Made by a program: the position numbers and the translations under genes
Notes under the pieces: generated by a model
Databases searched by the model: none
What the model saw: only the letters and a program-made list of their open reading frames with translations
Told to the model about the DNA's origin: nothing
Shown: positions 31,389 through 39,161 of the stretch, in pieces
Numbering within the stretch: the first letter of the stretch is position 1
Layout of the letters: each line of letters starts with the position of its first letter
NCBI GenBank assembly: GCA_003171215.1
Contig: PMYN01000052.1
Span: forward strand, 19,336-61,429
Origin: Gemmatimonadota bacterium
GTDB lineage: Bacteria > Gemmatimonadota > Gemmatimonadetes > Gemmatimonadales > Gemmatimonadaceae
Length of the DNA: 42,094 nt
Direction: 5' to 3'

Positions 31389-33074
31389 ATGAGGTACGTC
31401 CTCATCCTCATCGTCGGGGTCGCGTTGCTTGCGAGTCCGAAACCAGTTCTTGCCCAGGCGCAGACGGCGGCGGCGAACCGCGCGTTCGACCTCGAACAGG
31501 CGGGGCGCTGGCGCGACGCGATCGCGGCGTGGCGGCAGGTCATCGCGACGGGCCTCACGGGGCAGGGCGTGCTCGGGCTCGAGCGCGTGTTCTCGCAGCT
31601 CGCGCAGGACGACTCCGTGCTGCCGACGCTCGACTCGCTGCTCGTGCAGACGCCCGCCGACAAGATCCTGCGCGGCGTGCAGCTGCGCGTGCTGCGTTCG
31701 CTCGGGCGCGAGCGCGACGCGCGTGCGGCGTTCGACGCGTGGCTGACGCTCGCGCCGCACGATCCGGTTCCGTACCGCGAGTACGCCGGGCAGCTGCTCG
31801 CCGACGGACGCGCGGCAGCGGCCGATACGGTCCTGCAGCAGGCCTCGGCATCGCTCGGCTCCACGAAAGCGCTGACGATCGAGGTTGCCGAGCTGCGCGC
31901 GGCCCTCGGGCTCTGGGCGGCCGCGGCCGCGGCGTGGCGCGATGCGATGACGACCGAGGAATATCTCGAGCAGACGGTCGTGTATTCGCTGCAGGCCGCG
32001 CCGATCGCGCAGCGCGATTCCGTGCGCGCGGTGCTGCGCGCATCCCCCACCGCGTCGTCGAAGAAGGTGCTCGGCACGCTCGAATTGCAGTGGGGCGCGG
32101 CGCGCGACGGGTGGCGGGCGATCGCGACCCTCACGGCAACCGACTCGGCGTTCGACACCTGGAACGATTTCGCGCAGGAGGCCGAGCGTCAGGGCGCGTG
32201 GCTCGCCGCGCGTGATGCGTTCGGCGCGATGAACCGCCTGAGGCCGGCGCCCTCGACCGCCATTCGCGCGGCCTCCTCGGCGATCTCCGGCGGAGAGCCG
32301 GCGTCGGCGCTCGAGCTGATCGCATCGGCTCGCTCGCAGCTGCAGCCGGCGGCGATCCGCACGCAGGTGCTTCCGCTGCAGATTCGCGCGCTCACGCAAC
32401 TCGGCCGCGCCGCGGAGGCCGAGGCGCTCGTCGCGCGCGACAGCGCGATGCTCGACGCCGGGACGCGACGCGGGTATGCCCGGCAAATTGCGTGGGGGTG
32501 GATCCGCGCCGGTCAAGTGGAGAAGGCGCGCGCCTCGCTCGCCGGCGCGAGCGGCGACGACGAGGACGAAGTGGGGGCGTGGATCGCGCTGTACGACGGC
32601 GACCTGGCCAAAGCGCGCGCCGGACTGCGCCATCCGACGGAGACCACTGCCGAGATCGTGACGGCGATGGCTTTGCTCAGCCGCACGAAGGCGGACAGTT
32701 CGCGCGCGGCGGGCGCCGCGTTCCTCGCGCTCGCCCGCGGAGACAGCGCACAGGCCGCCATGCGATTGGAGCACGCGGCCGATGAGCTGCCCGACGCCGC
32801 TCCGCTCCTTCTCGCGCTCGCCGCCCGCGTGCAGAGCGCGCGCCATCAGGACGCTCCGGCCATCGCCATCTGGCATCGCATCCTCACGCAGTACGCCACC
32901 GCTCCCGAGGCGGCCGAGTCCGACCTCGAATGGGCGCGCACGCTTCGCCGGAAGGGAGACGTCGCGGGCGCCGTCGACCATCTCGAGCATCTCATCCTCA
33001 CGTATCCGCAGAGCGCCCTCGTGCCGCAGGCCCGTCGCGAACTCGAGGCCGTGCGGACGGGAAACGCGCAATGA
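31389..33074 (+). CDS. Secreted tetratricopeptide-repeat protein
   Basis: A 561-aa exported protein. The signal peptide MRYVLILIVGVALLASPKP ends near VLAQA. The rest is a solenoid of Ala-rich helical pairs typical of TPRs, for example AFDLEQAGRWRDAIAAWRQV near 30-49, LRSLGRERDARAAFDAWLTL near 100, and ARTLRRKGDVAGAVDHLEHL near 525. ATG 31389 is chosen because it opens the signal peptide. A TTG at 31335 would add 18 residues read from spacer-repeat sequence. The stop overlaps the AsnB-like gene start as ATGA, so the two are coupled. Being periplasmic or surface-exposed, it probably assembles with neighbouring DUF4159, DUF4175 and AsnB-like proteins. Confidence 0.8.
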   Translation: MRYVLILIVGVALLASPKPVLAQAQTAAANRAFDLEQAGRWRDAIAAWRQVIATGLTGQGVLGLERVFSQLAQDDSVLPTLDSLLVQTPADKILRGVQLRVLRSLGRERDARAAFDAWLTLAPHDPVPYREYAGQLLADGRAAAADTVLQQASASLGSTKALTIEVAELRAALGLWAAAAAAWRDAMTTEEYLEQTVVYSLQAAPIAQRDSVRAVLRASPTASSKKVLGTLELQWGAARDGWRAIATLTATDSAFDTWNDFAQEAERQGAWLAARDAFGAMNRLRPAPSTAIRAASSAISGGEPASALELIASARSQLQPAAIRTQVLPLQIRALTQLGRAAEAEALVARDSAMLDAGTRRGYARQIAWGWIRAGQVEKARASLAGASGDDEDEVGAWIALYDGDLAKARAGLRHPTETTAEIVTAMALLSRTKADSSRAAGAAFLALARGDSAQAAMRLEHAADELPDAAPLLLALAARVQSARHQDAPAIAIWHRILTQYATAPEAAESDLEWARTLRRKGDVAGAVDHLEHLILTYPQSALVPQARRELEAVRTGNAQ

Positions 33075-34336
33075 GGAATGTCCTGCGCCGGGCGCTCGTG
33101 ATGTGCACGCTGCTGTTCGCCTCGCCGCTGGCGGCGCAGCACCTGCTCGTGCCGATGGATGACGCGCAGCAGAATCACCTCAAGGCGTACGGTCTCGCGT
33201 TCTTCGCCCTCAAGGCCGGCGACAAGGCCGAATGGTTCCTGAATTACCGGGGCGGAAGTTTTCTCCTTCCCGACGACGCGGCGCTGCGCCGGAAGGCCGC
33301 GCTCGACGGCGTGACCGTCGTGCCCATCGACGACGGCGCGGTGGTGCAAGCGCGGAAGGAAATCGCGGCCGGCAACATGGACGCCATCACGCTCGAAAAG
33401 GCGCCGCACATCGCGATCTACGCGCCGGCCAAGTCGCCGCCGTGGGACGACGCCGTCACGCTCGCGCTGCGGTACGCGGGAATCGAGTACACGCAGATCT
33501 GGGACGACGAGATCCTCAAGAGCGACCTCTCGAAATTCGACTGGATCCACCTGCACCACGAGGATTTCACCGGCCAGGAGAACAAGCTGCATCTCGGATT
33601 TCGCGACGCGCCCTGGTTCATCGAGCAGCGCGACAACGACCTCGCGGCCGCGCAGCGGAACGGCTACTCCAACATTCCCGCGCTCAAGAAGGCCGTCGCC
33701 GGCCGGCTGCACGATTTCGTCGAGAAGGGCGGCTTCCTGTTCGCGATGTGCGGCGCGACGGAGACGCTCGAGCTCGCGATGGCGGCGCAGAACGTCGACA
33801 TCGCGGGTCCGTTCTTCGACGGCACGCCCATGGATCCCGACGCCGACGCCAAGATGGACTGGGTCCGCGCCTTCGCCTTCCAGAATGCGCACCTCGAGAT
33901 GTCGCCCGGCGTGAACGCGATGAGCGACATCGACGGGCATCAGGTGAACGTGCCCACGCGGCGCCAGCCGCTCGGCCAGTTCACGCTTTTCAATTTCTCG
34001 GCAAAGTTCGATCCGGTTGCTTCGATGCTCGTGCAGAATCACCGGCAGGTGATTCCCGACTTCTACGGCGTGACGACGTCCTTCAGCAAGGCCGTGCTGA
34101 AACCCGGCGACGTGATCCTGGCGACCGAGGACGGCGCGCCCTGGGTGAAGTACCTGCACGGCGACTACGGCAAGGGTTCGTGGACCTATCTCGGCGGCCA
34201 CGACCCCGAAGATCCGCAGCACAACATCGGAGCCCTGCCCACGGACCTCTCCCTGCACCCGAATTCGCCCGGGTACCGGCTCATCCTGAACAACGTGCTC
34301 TTTCCGGCCGCGAAGAAGAAGCCGCTCAAGACGTGA
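33071..34336 (+). CDS. Secreted protein of the family often misnamed asparagine synthetase B
   Basis: A 421-aa exported protein with signal peptide MRNVLRRALVMCTLLFASPL cut near AAQ. The mature start HLLVPMDDAQQNHLKAYGLA and LNYRGGSFLLPDD (58-70) mark a family common in Bacteroidota whose members are labelled asparagine synthetase B. It lacks the N-terminal catalytic Cys and the ATP-pyrophosphatase motif of real AsnB. Instead WIHLHHEDFTGQ (159-169) and GGFLFAMCGATETLE (Cys227) suggest a glutamine-amidotransferase-like or alpha/beta fold with a possible nucleophile; this is inference. ATG 33071 overlaps the TPR gene stop. Its substrate and role are unknown, and its place next to a TPR protein is a recurring arrangement. 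Confidence 0.75.
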   Translation: MRNVLRRALVMCTLLFASPLAAQHLLVPMDDAQQNHLKAYGLAFFALKAGDKAEWFLNYRGGSFLLPDDAALRRKAALDGVTVVPIDDGAVVQARKEIAAGNMDAITLEKAPHIAIYAPAKSPPWDDAVTLALRYAGIEYTQIWDDEILKSDLSKFDWIHLHHEDFTGQENKLHLGFRDAPWFIEQRDNDLAAAQRNGYSNIPALKKAVAGRLHDFVEKGGFLFAMCGATETLELAMAAQNVDIAGPFFDGTPMDPDADAKMDWVRAFAFQNAHLEMSPGVNAMSDIDGHQVNVPTRRQPLGQFTLFNFSAKFDPVASMLVQNHRQVIPDFYGVTTSFSKAVLKPGDVILATEDGAPWVKYLHGDYGKGSWTYLGGHDPEDPQHNIGALPTDLSLHPNSPGYRLILNNVLFPAAKKKPLKT

Positions 34337-34343
34337 GCGCAGG

Positions 34344-36884
34344 GTGAGTACTGCCGCGGCTCGCGAAGAAAAACGGATCGGGAGCGGACCCGCGAAGGCG
34401 ATGCGCACGACCATCGCGCTCGCGGGCGGCAACGAGGTCTGTTTCGCCTGCCAGGTCGGACCCGACGGCGTGATCATCGGCGCGCGTCCGGTCGCGCGGG
34501 GCGACGTCAGCTGCGTGCTGGCGCTTCCCGGATTCGCGCAGCGCGGCGAGATGCTGGTGCACAACCATCCCAGCGGCGTGCTCGAGCCGTCGGGCCCCGA
34601 CCTCGAGATCGCCGCGCGGGTGCACGGCGACGGCATCGGCTTCGGCATCATCGACAATGCGGCGAGCGAGATCTACGTGGTCGTCGAAGTTCCTCGTGCG
34701 AGAGAACGGGTGGCGATCGATCCCGCGGAGATCGGCGCCCTGCTCGGGCCCGATGGGCCGGTCGCGGCTCACCTCGGGCGCTACGAAGACCGGCCAAGCC
34801 AGCGCGAGATGGCGGAGCGCATCGCGCGGCTGTATTCGCTCGGCGGCATCGGGCTGATCGAAGCGGGCACCGGCGTCGGCAAGTCGCTGGGATATCTCGT
34901 TCCCGCCCTGCGATGGGCCGCCGCGAACGAAGAGCGCACGATCGTCTCCACCAACACGATCACGCTGCAGGAACAGCTCGTCGGGAAGGACCTGCCGTTC
35001 CTCAGGGACGCGCTCACCGATCAGCCCGTGCGATTCGCGCTGCTCAAGGGATGGCGGAATTATCTCTGCCTGCAGCGGCTCGAGCAGGCACGCACCGCCG
35101 GACACACGCTCTTTTCCGACGACGCCGACGCGCAGCTCGCCGCGCTCGAGGCGTGGGCGGCGCGCACGACGGACGGCTCGACCGCCGACCTTCCCGCGCC
35201 GCCGCGCCCCGACGTGTGGGACGAAGTGGCGGCGGAGCCCGACCTGTGCACGCGCCTGCGCTGTCCGCACTTCGACCGGTGCTTCGTGTTCGCCGCGCGC
35301 CGCGTGGCCGCGCAGGCCGACGTGGTGGTGGTGAACCATCACCTGCTGATGGCCGACATCGCGGTGCGCCGCGCGTCGGGGAACTGGAGCGAGTCCGCCG
35401 TGCTTCCCGCGTACTCGCGACTCGTGATCGACGAGGGACATCACCTCGAGTCGGCGGCGTCGGCGCACCTCGGACAGACCGTCACGCGCCGCGGCCTTCA
35501 GCGGCTCTTCTCCCGCCTCGAGCGCCGCGGCAAGGGACTGCTTCCGGCGCTCGAGCGCCGCCTGGCGTCGGCCAACGATCTCCTCAGCGTCGCGAGCCTC
35601 GATCTCGTGCACGCGGGGCTCTCTCCGTCCGCCGAGGCGGCGCGGCGTCTGGGCGCACAGTTGTTCGACCTGCTCGACGAGTGGCTCAACTCGAAGACCG
35701 ATTCGCAGGTGCGCCTCACCGACGCGTTCGACGACGAGCCCATTTGGAAGGCCGGACTGGACGCAACCCTACAAGACTTGCTTCGCGAGATCGAGCTCAT
35801 CGCCGACGGCCTGCGCATGGTGCGCGAGCGCCTCGAGACCGACACGCGCCGCGCCGAGGAACTCGCGCCGCTGCTGAACGAGTTGAGCGGTGTGTCGCGG
35901 CGCCTCGCGAACGCGTCGGATGCGCTGCGCAGCGCGCTGCGGCCGGGCGTGGAGGCGAGCAAACGCGTGCGCTGGATCGAAGCCTTGGGAGGAGCCCGCG
36001 AAGGGGGTGCCGAGAGCCGCAACGTGAGCGTCGCCTCGGTGCCGCTCGATCTCGCGCCGATCCTACGCGAAGACCTGTTCCGTCGCGTCGAAACCTGCGT
36101 CGTGACGAGCGCGACGCTGGCGGTCGGCGACGGGTTCGCGTTCGTCGAGGGACGCCTCGGTCTCGACCAGGACGACGTCGAGCCCGTGACGGCCGTGCTG
36201 CCGTCGCCGTTCGATTATGCGCGGCAGGCGGTGCTCGCGATCCCGTCAGACTTTCCCGCTCCGAACGAGGACGGGCCGCTCCACTTCAGGAGAACGGTGC
36301 AGGCCGGTGCCGACCTCATCGAAGCGGCGGGCGGCGGCGTATTTCTCCTGTTCACGAGCCACCGCGACGTGCGCGAGGCCGCGCAGGTGCTGCGCGCGCT
36401 CGGAGCCGAGGGGCGCTGGCCGCTGCTCGTGCACGGCGAGGCGTCGCGCGATGTGCTGCTGCGGCGCTTTCGTGAGCAGGGAGACGCGGTGCTCGTGGGA
36501 ACGGCCTCGTTCTGGGAGGGCGTGGACGTGCCGGGACGCGCCCTGCGTGGGTTGCTGCTCTCGCGGATTCCGTTTCGCGTGCCCACGGAGCCGGTGACCG
36601 CCGCGCAGTGCGAGGCGATCGAGGCCGCGGGCGGCGACGCGTTCGCCGAGTACATGGTGCCCCATGCAGCATTGCGACTGAAGCAGGGTTTCGGCAGGCT
36701 CATCAGGACGGCGACGGACCGGGGCGCCGTGGTGCTCTGTGACCCGAGAGTGCTCCGGAAGTCGTACGGACGCGCACTGCTGAGCGGACTGCCGCCGGCG
36801 CGACGGCTGGAGGGAGCGTGGGCAACGCTCAAGGTCGAATTGTCACACTTTTACGCGGAATCCATTTCACATACTTCGGGGTAG
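34344..36884 (+). CDS. DinG/XPD-type helicase with N-terminal JAMM (RadC-like) domain
   Basis: An 846-aa fusion. Residues 20-118 form a JAB/JAMM domain: Glu31, then HNHPSGVLEPSGPD at 73-86, fitting H-x-H-P-x6-S-x2-D, the zinc motif shared with RadC. After a linker comes a superfamily-2 DinG/XPD helicase: GTGVGKS (175-181), STNTITLQEQL (202-212), and Fe-S cysteines at 242, 302, 307 and 313. The DEGH box is at 363-366. Later come VTSATL, TASFWEGVDVPG and QGFGRLIRT. DinG unwinds DNA 5'-3' and clears R-loops and G-quadruplexes. GTG 34344 gives the full reading; ATG 34401 (MRTTIALAGGNE) is a close alternative that keeps the JAMM domain. The JAMM domain could be a protease or deubiquitinase-like module; its target is unknown. 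Confidence 0.88.
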   Translation: MSTAAAREEKRIGSGPAKAMRTTIALAGGNEVCFACQVGPDGVIIGARPVARGDVSCVLALPGFAQRGEMLVHNHPSGVLEPSGPDLEIAARVHGDGIGFGIIDNAASEIYVVVEVPRARERVAIDPAEIGALLGPDGPVAAHLGRYEDRPSQREMAERIARLYSLGGIGLIEAGTGVGKSLGYLVPALRWAAANEERTIVSTNTITLQEQLVGKDLPFLRDALTDQPVRFALLKGWRNYLCLQRLEQARTAGHTLFSDDADAQLAALEAWAARTTDGSTADLPAPPRPDVWDEVAAEPDLCTRLRCPHFDRCFVFAARRVAAQADVVVVNHHLLMADIAVRRASGNWSESAVLPAYSRLVIDEGHHLESAASAHLGQTVTRRGLQRLFSRLERRGKGLLPALERRLASANDLLSVASLDLVHAGLSPSAEAARRLGAQLFDLLDEWLNSKTDSQVRLTDAFDDEPIWKAGLDATLQDLLREIELIADGLRMVRERLETDTRRAEELAPLLNELSGVSRRLANASDALRSALRPGVEASKRVRWIEALGGAREGGAESRNVSVASVPLDLAPILREDLFRRVETCVVTSATLAVGDGFAFVEGRLGLDQDDVEPVTAVLPSPFDYARQAVLAIPSDFPAPNEDGPLHFRRTVQAGADLIEAAGGGVFLLFTSHRDVREAAQVLRALGAEGRWPLLVHGEASRDVLLRRFREQGDAVLVGTASFWEGVDVPGRALRGLLLSRIPFRVPTEPVTAAQCEAIEAAGGDAFAEYMVPHAALRLKQGFGRLIRTATDRGAVVLCDPRVLRKSYGRALLSGLPPARRLEGAWATLKVELSHFYAESISHTSG

Positions 36885-36893
36885 ATTCAGGCT

Positions 36894-37508
36894 ATGGAAC
36901 GTCCGGGGAAAATCATCTGTGTGGGCCGCAACTATCGCGAGCACGCGAAGGAGCTTGGGAACGAGGTGCCGGCCGAGCCGCTCCTGTTCTTCAAGCCGCC
37001 GTCCTGCGTGATCGCGAACGGCGCCCCGATCGAGCTGCCGGCAGACGCCGGCCGCGTGGATTTCGAGGGTGAAGTTGCCGTGGTGATCGGCGCGAAGCTG
37101 ACGAAAGCGAGCGAGGCACAGTGCGCGGCGGCGGTGCGGGGCATCGTCGCCGCGAACGACGTCTCTGCTCGCGAGTGGCAGAAGAACGACGGTCAGTGGG
37201 CCCGCGCGAAGGGAACCGACACCTTTCTTCCGCTGGGAGAGGAGTCGCGGAAGCCGCACGATCTCGCGGCGCTGACCGTCGTGACGCGCGTGAACGGCGT
37301 GGAACGCCAGCGGGCGACGACGGCCGACCTCGTGTTCCCCATCCCGACGCTGCTGTCGTTCATTTCGCGATATATTACGCTGTATCCGAACGATCTGGTG
37401 CTGACAGGGACGCCGGCCGGCGTGGGGCCGCTCGCAGCAAACGATGTGGTGGAGGTGGAGATCGTGGGGCATTCGCAGGTGCGCAGCCCCGTCGTGGCTC
37501 TCTCGTGA
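36894..37508 (+). CDS. Fumarylacetoacetate hydrolase (FAH) family protein
   Basis: A 204-aa FAH-domain protein of the short FahD1/YcgM type. It begins KIICVGRNYREHAKELGNEV, typical of acylpyruvate hydrolases and oxaloacetate decarboxylases. The metal-binding acidic residues lie in VDFEGEVAVVIG (55-66). DVSAREWQKNDGQWARAKGTDTF near 90-112 and LTGTPAGVGPLAANDVVEVE near 168-187 are also hallmarks. It probably cleaves small beta-keto acids or decarboxylates oxaloacetate; the substrate cannot be told from sequence. It starts at ATG 36894, nine bp after the helicase stop. Confidence 0.88.
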   Translation: MERPGKIICVGRNYREHAKELGNEVPAEPLLFFKPPSCVIANGAPIELPADAGRVDFEGEVAVVIGAKLTKASEAQCAAAVRGIVAANDVSAREWQKNDGQWARAKGTDTFLPLGEESRKPHDLAALTVVTRVNGVERQRATTADLVFPIPTLLSFISRYITLYPNDLVLTGTPAGVGPLAANDVVEVEIVGHSQVRSPVVALS

Positions 37509-37521
37509 GCGTGCTGCCGCA

Positions 37522-38409
37522 GTGAGCCGAGCACGTCGTCGCGCCATCAGCACGCCGGGCGAGCGGGTCGATCCCGCCCGCCGCGGGCCGGCGAGCATTC
37601 TCGTCTCGATCGCCATCCACCTGGTGGCGATCGCGATCCTCGTGCGCATTGCCATCGTGCCGCTCAGCTGGCTCGGAGCGCCACGCCCTGCGGAACCCGA
37701 GGCGACGCACGTGGACTACATGCGCACGGCCGCCGACTCCGCAAGGCAGCAGCGTGCCGGGGGAGACAACCGCCGCGCCACGAACACTCCCGAGGCTGCG
37801 CCGCTCGTGGCGCCGTCCGCTGTTCCGTCGGAACTCCCGCCCGAGCCGCCGAAGAAGGCGGCACCGGCCGCGCAGGCGGAGGGCGGCACGGGGCCGGTCA
37901 TCGGCGGCGGCGGACCCACCCGAGGCGTGACGCCGGCGTTCACCGATCCGCGCCTCTGGGCACCGACCGACCCCGCGCCGATCAGGCCCAAGACACCAAC
38001 GGAAAGACTCGACAGCGCGATCGCGTCGCGCGTGCATCACCTCGAGGATTCGCTCAGGGCGCTCGGCCCTCAGCGCGCGGACGGGGACTGGTCGTGGACG
38101 GGCAAGGACGGCAAGAAATACGGCATCGACCAGAAGTACATCCACCTCGGCCCCTTCTCGCTTCCTACGGCGCTGCTCGCGTTGCTGCCGCTCAACGTGC
38201 AGGGCAATCCGACGACGTACGGCGAGGCGAGGCGAATCGGCGCCATCCGCGCCGAGATTCTCGAGCAGTCGGCCCGCTCGGCGCGCGACAACGACTTCAA
38301 TCAGGCGGTTCGGGAACTGCGCGACCGCAAGCAGAAGGAGCGCGCCGACAAGGCGAAGGCGGATCAGACGCTGCCGGAAGCGCCGCCGCCGGTCCGCATC
38401 ATTCCGTAG
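37522..38409 (+). CDS. TonB-like membrane-anchored, proline-rich periplasmic protein
   Basis: A 295-aa protein. A basic N-terminus is followed by one membrane helix near 31-52 (SILVSIAIHLVAIAILVRIA), with the His that TonB/TolA-type anchors often carry. A Pro/Ala/Glu-rich stretch follows (about 60-130: SELPPEPPKKAAPAAQ). A helical C-terminal half has KKYGIDQKYIHLGPFSLPTA and a Lys/Glu-rich end. The C-terminal TonB box-binding domain is not evident, so it is not a standard TonB. GTG 37522 is the likeliest start; longer in-frame readings overlap the FAH gene. The function is unknown; energy-transducing or envelope-spanning roles are possible. Confidence 0.65.
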   Translation: MSRARRRAISTPGERVDPARRGPASILVSIAIHLVAIAILVRIAIVPLSWLGAPRPAEPEATHVDYMRTAADSARQQRAGGDNRRATNTPEAAPLVAPSAVPSELPPEPPKKAAPAAQAEGGTGPVIGGGGPTRGVTPAFTDPRLWAPTDPAPIRPKTPTERLDSAIASRVHHLEDSLRALGPQRADGDWSWTGKDGKKYGIDQKYIHLGPFSLPTALLALLPLNVQGNPTTYGEARRIGAIRAEILEQSARSARDNDFNQAVRELRDRKQKERADKAKADQTLPEAPPPVRIIP

Positions 38410-38410
38410 G

Positions 38411-38476
38411 GCAGAAGGGAGAGGGGAGTGGCGAGATTCGGCCCGATGCAGAATGCAGAAAAGGAATGCGGGATGC
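38411..38476. repeat. Degenerate spacer repeat, GGGAGTGG plus GATGCAG families
   Basis: The spacer begins with the purine motif gagaggggagtgg (38419-38431) and continues with gatgcagaatgcag and ggaatgcgggatgcgggg. Positions 38437-38474 match 40657-40694 at 32 of 38 bases. It lies between the convergent TonB-like and LexA-like genes. No gene is seen at 38410-38525. Confidence 0.6.
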
Positions 38477-38525
38477 GGGGCAGGATCTCGCCACGGTTCT
38501 GGTCGTTCGCCGTGAAGTGATCGGG

Positions 38526-39161
38526 TCAGCCGTCGCTGCCGTCCGCCCTCTGCCGTCCGCCGTCTGTCGTCCTAAACACCCCCGCCAGCACGCCGAGCAC
38601 GACGTAGTCATCGCCCTGGCCGAGTTCGAAGTCCTCGCCCTGACCGGGTGCCGCGAGGTGCAGGGTGGCGCCCCTGCGCGTCATCGCGCGTACGACCACC
38701 ACGTTCGCCGCGCGCACGATCACGACGTCACCGTCCTTCGCGCGTGACGACGGGTGCACGAGCACGAGGTCGCCGAGCCTCACGCCGTGCGCGGGAGCGG
38801 CTTCGCGCGTGGCGCGCACGAGAAACGCATCGTCCGCCGGCACGAGCCGCCGGTCGAGCGTGATGTGGTCTTCCGTTCGCAGCTCCGCGTGTCCGGCTTC
38901 CGCGCGCATCACGGGAACGGGGATCGTGCCGGCCCCGCCGGCGAACCCCACGATGGTCACGCCGCGCGAGCGGCCGGCCTCGCGTTTCACGTATCCCTTC
39001 TTCTCGAGCGACGCGAGAAGGTCGGCGACCGATTTTGTGGATGGAATCTTCAGCTGCTTCGCAATCTCGCGCACGCTCGGCTGGAACGTGTGCTCCGAGA
39101 GGAAGTCGAGCAGGAAGTGGTAGACCTGCTGCTCGACCGGCGAGAGCGGGGCGCGCGTCAC
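38526..39161 (-). CDS. LexA-like repressor lacking the self-cleavage dyad
   Basis: A 211-aa LexA-family protein. The N-terminal winged helix matches LexA well (PSVREIAKQLKIPSTKSVAD at 28-47, LEKKGYVKREAGRSRGV at 52-68). The C-terminal S24 fold keeps the Ala89-Gly90 cleavage dipeptide in VMRAEAGHAEL. However, the catalytic Ser aligns with Ala121 (FLVRATREAAPAHG at 113-126), and the Lys aligns with Arg158 (VVVVRAM). It should bind DNA but not cleave itself after RecA activation. GTG 39161 overlaps the gltX stop as GTGA. The last 14 residues, with TTDGGRQRADGSDG, are encoded by spacer repeats. A regular LexA may exist elsewhere. The alignment was done by eye without gaps. Confidence 0.82.
   Translation of the reverse strand: MTRAPLSPVEQQVYHFLLDFLSEHTFQPSVREIAKQLKIPSTKSVADLLASLEKKGYVKREAGRSRGVTIVGFAGGAGTIPVPVMRAEAGHAELRTEDHITLDRRLVPADDAFLVRATREAAPAHGVRLGDLVLVHPSSRAKDGDVVIVRAANVVVVRAMTRRGATLHLAAPGQGEDFELGQGDDYVVLGVLAGVFRTTDGGRQRADGSDG
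38531..38571. repeat. CCGTCTGC-type repeat at the end of the LexA-like gene
   Basis: Units ctgccgtccgcc, ctctgccgtccgcc and gtctgtcgtcc run across the 3' end of the LexA-like gene and are translated as its tail. The array resembles that at 40761-40802. Confidence 0.55.

Noticed and set aside
33071-34336. Genuine asparagine synthetase B
   Set aside because: It has a signal peptide and lacks both the glutaminase Cys and the ATP-pyrophosphatase motif.
31086-34657. Minus-strand open frames opposite the TPR, AsnB-like and helicase genes
   Set aside because: No domain content, and they overlap genes with signal peptides and coupled starts on the plus strand.
37522-38409. Classical TonB energy transducer
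   Set aside because: The anchor and Pro-rich region fit, but the C-terminal TonB domain and neighbouring exbB/exbD are missing.
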